56,499 nt of DNA from an uncultured Pseudomonadota bacterium. GTDB taxonomy: Bacteria > Myxococcota_A > UBA796 > SXON01. The DNA lies in assembly GCA_903875225.1 (NCBI GenBank), contig CAIQVJ010000086.1, positions 1 to 56,499 of the forward strand, written 5' to 3'. Positions 51,232 to 56,499 of this stretch are shown here, one piece after another. Both the position numbers and the translations under genes were made by a program. The notes beneath the pieces were generated by a model that ran no database searches, was not told where the DNA came from, and saw only the letters and a list, made by a program, of their open reading frames with translations. Within the stretch, counting starts at the first letter, position 1, and the number at the start of each line of letters is the position of its first letter.

Positions 51232-52698
51232 ATGGTGTTCGGCACACTCCTCGGGCTCCTTGCAACGGTCGGGGCGGCCCGTGCCAGCGTCGTGAGCGCC
51301 GTCCCCCCGGGTGTGAGCAGCGTGACGGTGCTCTCCTGCGAGGCGCCCGAGGGCTGCGTTCCCGAGCTCCGCGCGATGGCGGCCCATCTCGACTCGCTCG
51401 GGCTCCCCCTGCTCGACCTCGGCACGGTGGTCGATGCCGGCCCCGGTGGAGGTCTCGCCCGCGTCCGCTACGACAAGGCGATGTCCGCCGCCGCCCGGAG
51501 CCCCACCCTCGCGAACCTCTCCGAGGCGCGGGAGGCGCTACGCGCGCTCCCGTCGAGCATCCCCGAGGACGACGTGTTCAGCCTGCTGCTCCGGCTCGGC
51601 GCCGCGCAGCTCTACGCGGGGAACGCCGCTCTCGCGGACGAGAGCTTCGAGGCCGCCGTGAGCAGCTCCGATGGGCGCGTGGTGAACCTCCCGGTGCTCA
51701 CCGACGCCGCGCTCAGCCGATACCTGTACCTCGCCAGCGCGGCCGCCGAGACGCGGGAGCTCTCGCTCATCAGCGATGTCCCCGGACAGATCTACGTTGA
51801 CGGCAAGCGCATGGGAGACACGCTGGGGGGCGCTGTGAGCACCGATCTCACCGTGCGGGTCGGGTGGCATCGCGTGACGATCGAGCGCCCTGGCCGGCGG
51901 AGCGCCTGGGTCGCCGAGCTGGACGACGCTGCTGGAGCGGTCGGCGTGCCGCTCCGGGCCGAGATCGTGGGGGACGATGGCGAGGGCTACCTCGGCACCG
52001 TGATCGAGGGTGCGCTGCGCGGCGTGGCCGCTCCCGCCGACGCGGGTGCCCAACTTTCCGGGTGGGCGCGTTCGCAGGGGCTGCGCTGGGTGCGCTTCGT
52101 CACCCTCGCGGCTCCTGGAGAGGGCGATGGCCACGGTCTCCCCGAGGAGTCGTTCGAGGATGCGGAGCACAACACCTGGTATGTGTACGCCACCTGGTTG
52201 GACGTCGGCACGGGGCGGTTCGGCAAGGGGCCCGGCCCCGCCTCCCTGCGCATCGGCGGGAGCACCGACCGGCTGCGGCTCGGCGTAGGCGTCGGGTACC
52301 TGCGTCTCCAGCCGATCTCCCCGGACTACGGCGCCCACGACCACGTGGAGATCGACCTCAACGTGCGATGGCGCCTCGTCGGCGCCTGGAGCTTCGATGG
52401 GCGCGTCGGCCTCCTCCGCTCCGCGCAGCTCTACTACCTGCGCGAGGGGGTGTTCGAGCACGATGTCTACCCGATCGCCGCGGGCATGCGGTACGGCGAC
52501 CTCCAGCACGGCGCGTCTGGTCCGTACATCGGCGCCCACGCGCTCGTCGTCGTCCCGCTCGCCGAGGGCGGCGAGGTGTTCTTCGGGTACGAGGTGGCGC
52601 CCACGTGGCGCTGGCGTGTGGGCCTGGAGGTGCGCGCCGGCATGACCACCGATGGCGTGGTGGGCGGCGCCGGGCTCACGTTCGCGACGGGGGGGTAG
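51232..52698 (+). CDS. PEGA-domain protein with C-terminal outer-membrane barrel
   Basis: The 488-residue protein has a signal peptide MVFGTLLGLLATVGAARA, two Cys near the mature N-terminus (LSCEAPEGC), a helical region (about 70-175) and a clear PEGA domain (SDVPGQIYVDGKRMGD ... VGWHRVTIERPG, about 183-230). The family's Trp segment follows (SGWARSQGLRWVRFVTL), then TWLDVGTGRFGKG, then about 145 residues of alternating amphipathic strands (LRLGVGVGYLRL, VEIDLNVRWRLV, GEVFFGYEVAP, WRVGLEVRAGM) ending GLTFATGG, a predicted outer-membrane beta-barrel. The PEGA part may grip the peptidoglycan side. It is a paralog of the genes at 50222 and 54033. Confidence 0.83.
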   Translation: MVFGTLLGLLATVGAARASVVSAVPPGVSSVTVLSCEAPEGCVPELRAMAAHLDSLGLPLLDLGTVVDAGPGGGLARVRYDKAMSAAARSPTLANLSEAREALRALPSSIPEDDVFSLLLRLGAAQLYAGNAALADESFEAAVSSSDGRVVNLPVLTDAALSRYLYLASAAAETRELSLISDVPGQIYVDGKRMGDTLGGAVSTDLTVRVGWHRVTIERPGRRSAWVAELDDAAGAVGVPLRAEIVGDDGEGYLGTVIEGALRGVAAPADAGAQLSGWARSQGLRWVRFVTLAAPGEGDGHGLPEESFEDAEHNTWYVYATWLDVGTGRFGKGPGPASLRIGGSTDRLRLGVGVGYLRLQPISPDYGAHDHVEIDLNVRWRLVGAWSFDGRVGLLRSAQLYYLREGVFEHDVYPIAAGMRYGDLQHGASGPYIGAHALVVVPLAEGGEVFFGYEVAPTWRWRVGLEVRAGMTTDGVVGGAGLTFATGG

Positions 52699-52722
52699 GG
52701 CTCCCGTCCTTTGAAAACCTGC

Positions 52723-52734
52723 TACGCTCCCTCC
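52723..52734 (+). promoter_or_regulatory. predicted -10 of a leaderless MopE-repeat gene
   Basis: TACGCT at 52723-52728 is followed by 6 nt and then GTG 52735. The spacing matches the other exported-protein genes. An upstream TTG at 52711 would place this box inside the coding region. Confidence 0.4.
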
Positions 52735-54039
52735 GTGCTCCACCTCCTGCTCCTGTTGTGCTCGGCCCCCGCGTTCGCCTCGGCGGATGACCTGGACGCC
52801 GATGGATACACCGTCGCCGCGGGGGACTGCGACGACACCGCGCCGGGGATCCACCCGGGCGCCACGGAGATCGCCGACGGCGTCGATCAGGACTGCGACT
52901 ACGTGGTGGACGAAGGCACCGAGGTGTACGACGACGACACCGACGGTTGGAGCGAGGTGGATGGCGATTGCGACGACGCCAACCCGCTGGTGTACCCCGG
53001 CGGGTTCGAGTGGACGGACGGTGCCGACAACGACTGCGACGGCCTCTTCGACGAGGGCACGGACGCGTACGATGACGACCTGGATGGGTTCACCGAGGCC
53101 TCCGGCGACTGCGACGACGGGCGAGCGGACGTCTACCCGGGCGCTCCCGAGGGGGTGGACGGCGCCGACAACGACTGTGACGGCCTCGCCGATGAGGCGA
53201 CGAGCGTGTACGACGACGACGGGGACGGGTGGACGGAGGATGCCGGCGACTGCAACGATGGCAGCGTGTTCGTCTACCCGGGCGCTCCGGAGCTGCTCGA
53301 CGGCGTGGACAACGACTGTGACGGCATCGTCGACGAGGGCACCGACGCCTCGGACGACGACGGGGACGGCTACGCCGAGACCTCGGACGGTACGGTGCCC
53401 GTGGACTGCAACGACTACAACGCGGATGTCTCCCCCGGCGCGACCGAGGTGGCCGACGGCATCGACAACGACTGTGACGGCCTCGTGGACGAGGGCACGA
53501 CCGCTTGCGACGACGACGGCGATGGCTGGACCGAAGCCGACGGCGACTGCAACGACGCCGACCGCGCGATCTACCCGGGAGCCCCCGAGGTGCCCGACGG
53601 GATCGACAACGACTGCGACGGCCTCTTCGACGAGGACACCAACCTCTCCGACGACGACGGGGACGGCTGGTCCGAGGACTCGAGCGACACGGGCGGGACT
53701 GCGGGCGGTGACTGCAACGACACGGATCCCGAAATCCACCCCGGTGCCGAGGAACGACCGAACTTCGTGGATGACGACTGCGACGGCATCGTGGACGAGG
53801 GCACCATCAACTACGATGACGACGGGGACGGCCTCTCGGAGGCCGAGGGCGACTGCGACGACGCCAACCTCAACACCTACCCGAGCGCCGAGGAGATCAA
53901 CGACGGCCTCGACAACAACTGCGACGGCGTGCCCGAGCAGTACGTGGGCTGGGCCTGTGGCATGGTCGGCGGCTCTGGCGGGTGGATGGGGCTGGTGGTC
54001 GCCGCGGGCGTGATCGCGGGGCGACGGCGCCGTCAGTAG
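52735..54039 (+). CDS. exported protein of eight MopE-type repeats with sorting tail
   Basis: From GTG 52735 the protein has 434 residues; an in-frame TTG at 52711 would add MKTCYAPS and give a more usual basic signal start. The signal is LHLLLLLCSAPAFASA. Eight repeats of DDDGDGWTEADGDCNDxxxxxxPGAPExxDGxDNDCDGxxDEGT type make up nearly the whole mature protein; repeats 5 and 7 carry short insertions. The tail is VGWACGMVGGSGGWMGLVVAAG then RRRRQ, the same VGWxC-TM-Arg form as in the NlpC/P60 protein. It likely binds Ca2+ or Cu at the cell surface. It overlaps the convergent gene by 7 bp. Confidence 0.87.
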   Translation: MLHLLLLLCSAPAFASADDLDADGYTVAAGDCDDTAPGIHPGATEIADGVDQDCDYVVDEGTEVYDDDTDGWSEVDGDCDDANPLVYPGGFEWTDGADNDCDGLFDEGTDAYDDDLDGFTEASGDCDDGRADVYPGAPEGVDGADNDCDGLADEATSVYDDDGDGWTEDAGDCNDGSVFVYPGAPELLDGVDNDCDGIVDEGTDASDDDGDGYAETSDGTVPVDCNDYNADVSPGATEVADGIDNDCDGLVDEGTTACDDDGDGWTEADGDCNDADRAIYPGAPEVPDGIDNDCDGLFDEDTNLSDDDGDGWSEDSSDTGGTAGGDCNDTDPEIHPGAEERPNFVDDDCDGIVDEGTINYDDDGDGLSEAEGDCDDANLNTYPSAEEINDGLDNNCDGVPEQYVGWACGMVGGSGGWMGLVVAAGVIAGRRRRQ

Positions 54040-55556
54040 GTACGCGCGACGCCCAGCCCGAAGCCCCAGCCGAACGGGATGTCCAGTCGGGACGTGCTCA
54101 CCGCGCCAAACCCCGAGACCTGCGCCACCCACGTGGAGGCAAACCGGGCCTCCACGCCAAGCTGGCCCCGGCCCCCGAACGCCACCGGGATGTAGACCTC
54201 GGGTCCGAAAGCCAGGAAGGGGGTGATCCGGCCCGGGAGTGGTGACCAGCGGGCCAGCACATCGACGTGGTACAGCTGGCGGTCCACCCACCCGACGTTC
54301 AGGTTGTAGGGGGCGTCTGATCGCAGGACCCCGAGGTCGAGCTGCACGCCGAACCGCCCCGCCTCCCCCAGGAAGCCAAGCCCGAACGTGCCGTGCCGAT
54401 GCCCGAGCACCGAGGCGTAGCCCACGTCTGCGCCGATGCGAAAGTGTTCGGGGGGGTGGTCCACGAGCGCCGGGATGACGCTGTCTGCGTGGAACTGGCG
54501 TGACTTCGGGTCGAAGTACACGACCTTGAGCCGTGGGTTGTCGGTCGGCGCGCGCTCGGAGTCCGTCCGCGCCTGGGTGACGGCGTCTGCGAAGGTTGTG
54601 GGGACACCGTCGCCCATGTCCATCATCTCGCCGTCGGCCGCGGCCGGGCGGGTTGCCGGTGCTTCGGTGAGGTCCACGGGGGCGAGGGGGTGCTCCACCC
54701 GCTCCACGCGCACCTGGATCAGCTCCAGCTCCCCCACGTTGTGTTGCTCGCACCATCCGGCGAGCAGGTCGGTGACCTCCAGCGGCGCCTGCAGTGCGTC
54801 CATCGCTCCGCCAAGCTGCTGCTTCACCCAATTCGCGTCGCCTTCCTTCGTGAACTCTGGCGTGACGCGGCTCGTGCGCTCGGCCAGCACGGGCACGTCC
54901 ACCTGCCAGGTGCGGATGCCATTGGGCTTGGTGGCGGTCAGCCGGTGGTTCCCTGGGAGCACCCCGATCTTCCGCACCCCGCTCTGCACCGTCCGGCCGT
55001 CCACCCGGATGTCCAGCCCCGAGAGCTCGCCCTGCAGCTCGATCCAGCCTTTCCCTCCCACCATCAGCTTGCGCGACTCGTCGAGCCACACGCGGGTGAA
55101 CCTCGCGTCGTCGGTCGGTAGCTGCTGCACCACGCCGTCGCCTATCGAAGCGGCCTGCCGAAAACTGTACTCGGCGCCTGGCTTTCCCCGCCCCACCCGC
55201 GCGACGCCCTGGAGGAAGTAGAGGGTGAACAGGTCGTCCGGCTGCACCGCGCCGGGCCAGAGCGTGAGCGCTGTCAACCCGTCGTTCACCGCCGCCTCGA
55301 GCGCTCCGAACTTCCCGCGATCCAGCGCGTCCTTCGCGTTGAACAGCGCTTGCGTCAGCCGTTCACGCTGGTCGCCGCCCTCCGACCATCCCCCGGCGTC
55401 GAGCACCAGGAAGAGGTCGATCGGGGTGATCGCAGGCTCCTTTCCGACCACGCGCTCGGCGAACGCGACGTCGTCCTTGCAGGCGGACTCGTCGTCGCAG
55501 AGCAGCAGCCCGGCGAGCGGCACGGCGAGGGCAGGGGACAGCAGGGCGAGGAGCAC
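54033..55556 (-). CDS. PEGA-like protein with C-terminal outer-membrane barrel (third family member)
   Basis: The protein has 507 residues from GTG 55556 (an alternative TTG lies at 55562). A signal peptide (LLALLSPALAVPLA) is followed by two Cys (LLCDDESAC), a helical TPR-like region (ALFNAKDALDRGKFGALEA, LFTLYFLQGVARVGRG), a PEGA-like segment (GLDIRVDGRTVQSGVRKIG, PGNHRLTATKPNG), the Trp motif AGWCEQHNVGELELIQV, then KVVYFDPKSRQFHAD and a barrel of about 130 residues ending in Tyr (GWGFGLGVARTY), a typical outer-membrane signature. It has the same order as the 51232 gene. The in-frame continuation upstream into the repeat array lacks any signal peptide and is not considered coding. Confidence 0.82.
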   Translation of the reverse strand: MLLALLSPALAVPLAGLLLCDDESACKDDVAFAERVVGKEPAITPIDLFLVLDAGGWSEGGDQRERLTQALFNAKDALDRGKFGALEAAVNDGLTALTLWPGAVQPDDLFTLYFLQGVARVGRGKPGAEYSFRQAASIGDGVVQQLPTDDARFTRVWLDESRKLMVGGKGWIELQGELSGLDIRVDGRTVQSGVRKIGVLPGNHRLTATKPNGIRTWQVDVPVLAERTSRVTPEFTKEGDANWVKQQLGGAMDALQAPLEVTDLLAGWCEQHNVGELELIQVRVERVEHPLAPVDLTEAPATRPAAADGEMMDMGDGVPTTFADAVTQARTDSERAPTDNPRLKVVYFDPKSRQFHADSVIPALVDHPPEHFRIGADVGYASVLGHRHGTFGLGFLGEAGRFGVQLDLGVLRSDAPYNLNVGWVDRQLYHVDVLARWSPLPGRITPFLAFGPEVYIPVAFGGRGQLGVEARFASTWVAQVSGFGAVSTSRLDIPFGWGFGLGVARTY

Positions 55557-55561
55557 ACGCA

Positions 55562-55567
55562 AGGTTA
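55562..55567 (-). promoter_or_regulatory. predicted -10 of the third PEGA-like gene
   Basis: TAACCT on the minus strand lies 5 nt before GTG 55556, matching the spacing of other leaderless candidates. If the TTG at 55562 is used instead, the box would overlap the start, which argues for the GTG. Confidence 0.35.
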
Positions 55568-55714
55568 TCCCGGGGCACGGGGTGTCAGCCCTTTGAGGGC
55601 GGCGCGCTACGCCGGATCGGCCGCCCGCCCGGGCAGTCGTACCGCCGCTTCCAGGCGAGCGGGCGGTCCGGCCGGGGATGGCGAGGCCGTGCGTGCGGGC
55701 GCCGATCGCCTGCG

Positions 55715-56499
55715 GGCGACGATCCTCCTGGGGACATCCGCATCCAGGTGACAATCGTCGTTGCCGGCGACGATCCTGGGGAGGACACGGCTGTCCTGGT
55801 GAGGATCGTCGGTGTGGGCGACGATCCTGGGGAGGACACGGCTGTCCTGGTGAGGATCGTCGTTGCCGGCGACGATCCTGGGGAGGACACGGCTGTCCTG
55901 GCAAGGATCGTCGGTGTGGGCGACGATCCTCCGGGGGACATGCGCATCCTGGCGAGGATCGTCGGGGAGGGCGACGATCCTGGGGAGGACACGGCTGTCC
56001 TGGCAAGAATCGTCGGTGTGGGCGACGATCCTCCGGGGGACATGCGCATCCTGGCGAGAATCGTCGGGGAGGGCGACGATCCTGGGGAGGACACGGCTGT
56101 CCTGGTGAGAATCGTCGGTGTGGGCGACGATCCCGTGGGGGACATGCGCGTCCTGGTGAGGATCGTCGGTGTGGGCGACGATCCTGGGGAGGACACGGCT
56201 GTCCTGGTGAGAATCGTCGGTGTGGGCGACGATCCTCCGGGGGACATGCGCATCCCAGCGAGAATCGTCGGGGGGGGCGACGATCCTCCGGGGGACACGG
56301 CTGTCCCGGCGAGAATCGTCGGGGAGGGCGACGATCCTGGGGAGGACACGGCTGTCCTGGCAAGAATCGTCGGGGAGGCGACGATCCTCCGGGGGACATG
56401 CGCAGCCCGGCGAGGATCGTCGGTGTGGGCGACGATCCTCCGGGGGACATGCGCATCCCGGCGAGAATCGTCGGGGAGGGCGACGATCCTGGGGAGGAC
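55715..56499. repeat. 51-bp tandem array of palindromic units, continuing past the window
   Basis: About 15.4 head-to-tail units are visible. Each begins GGCGACGATCC and ends with (A/G)GATCGTCG or GAATCGTCG plus a 6-bp variable join (GTGTGG, TTGCCG or GGAGGG), so CGACGATCCT and AGGATCGTCG form the outer stem of a hairpin. The centre comes in two flavours: A, with inner stem AGGACA-CGGC-TGTCCT, and B, with GGGGGACATGCGCATCC containing the palindrome ATGCGCAT. A and B units alternate over much of the array. Unit 14 is 50 bp. Because of the period of 51, several frames stay open, but none has a credible start, and unit 14 shifts the frame. The 158 bp between this array and the gene on its left hold no feature beyond the -10 box. 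Confidence 0.92.

Noticed and set aside
55563..56456. Minus-strand open frame through the 51-bp array, continuous with the PEGA-barrel gene
   Set aside because: It is open only because the period is a multiple of 3 and GC-rich. It lacks a signal peptide, whereas an export signal begins at 55556, and unit 14 changes the frame.
55748..56499. Plus-strand frame through the array reading GDDPGEDTAVLVRIVGV repeats
   Set aside because: No ribosome site precedes it, the 50-bp unit 14 breaks the frame, and most frames of this repeat are open. Kept as a non-coding repeat unless sequence to the right shows otherwise.
55715..56499. CRISPR array
   Set aside because: Units abut with only a 6-bp join drawn from three sequences; there are no unique spacers and no cas genes.

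Overview
The window is 56.5 kb of very GC-rich bacterial chromosome, almost fully coding. The content points to a myxobacterial-type lineage (Myxococcota), although no rRNA or other taxonomic marker is present. The supporting traits are: many short-signal lipoproteins with Asp/Thr-rich or Ser/Asp-rich linkers; MopE-type calcium/copper-binding repeat proteins with Gly/Cys-TM-Arg C-terminal sorting tails; several Ser/Thr kinases fused to ATPase and TPR modules; a PilZ-like domain of the paralogous kind abundant in Myxococcus; and right-handed beta-helix proteins.

Layout. 1-5 kb: a partial ORF, a sensor-kinase relic without catalytic His or ATPase domain, and two tandem paralogous beta-helix lipoproteins with (Thr-Asp)n linkers of very different length. 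5.1-12 kb: a double-headed lipoprotein ending in a DUF1554 domain, then argS, a PLP group II decarboxylase and an alkaline phosphatase lipoprotein. 12.1-16.5 kb: a translationally coupled purS-purQ-purL operon ending in a PurF-like protein that has lost its main catalytic and PRPP-binding motifs. 16.6-26 kb: a signalling block of Hsp70 fused to PilZ, a TrmN6-like methyltransferase, a histidine kinase, a PP2C phosphatase and a divergent giant Ser/Thr kinase-ATPase-TPR protein. 26-35 kb: a propeller lipoprotein, a BON protein, Kup, an alpha/beta hydrolase, several hypotheticals and an Ig-like lipoprotein. 35.3-41.9 kb: housekeeping rpoN, hpf, a HAD phosphatase, feoAB with an operator-like palindrome, and citrate synthase. 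42-47.2 kb: a beta-helix lipoprotein and a kinase-cyclase-ATPase-TPR fusion. 47.2-55.6 kb: an envelope block mixing two MopE-repeat proteins (one fused to an NlpC/P60 peptidase) with three paralogs of what looks like an undescribed family (helical region, PEGA-like domain, conserved Trp motif, optional outer-membrane barrel). 55.7 kb to the end: a 51-bp tandem palindromic repeat array that runs off the window.

Two general patterns stand out. First, exported-protein genes and feoA repeatedly have a TAnnnT -10-like hexamer 5-6 nt before the start codon and no Shine-Dalgarno, which predicts leaderless mRNAs. Housekeeping and operon-internal genes instead use Shine-Dalgarno sites or stop/start overlaps. 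Second, seven convergent gene pairs overlap or are separated by at most 10 bp, leaving no room for a terminator between them.

All functions are read from motifs by eye; no database search was possible.
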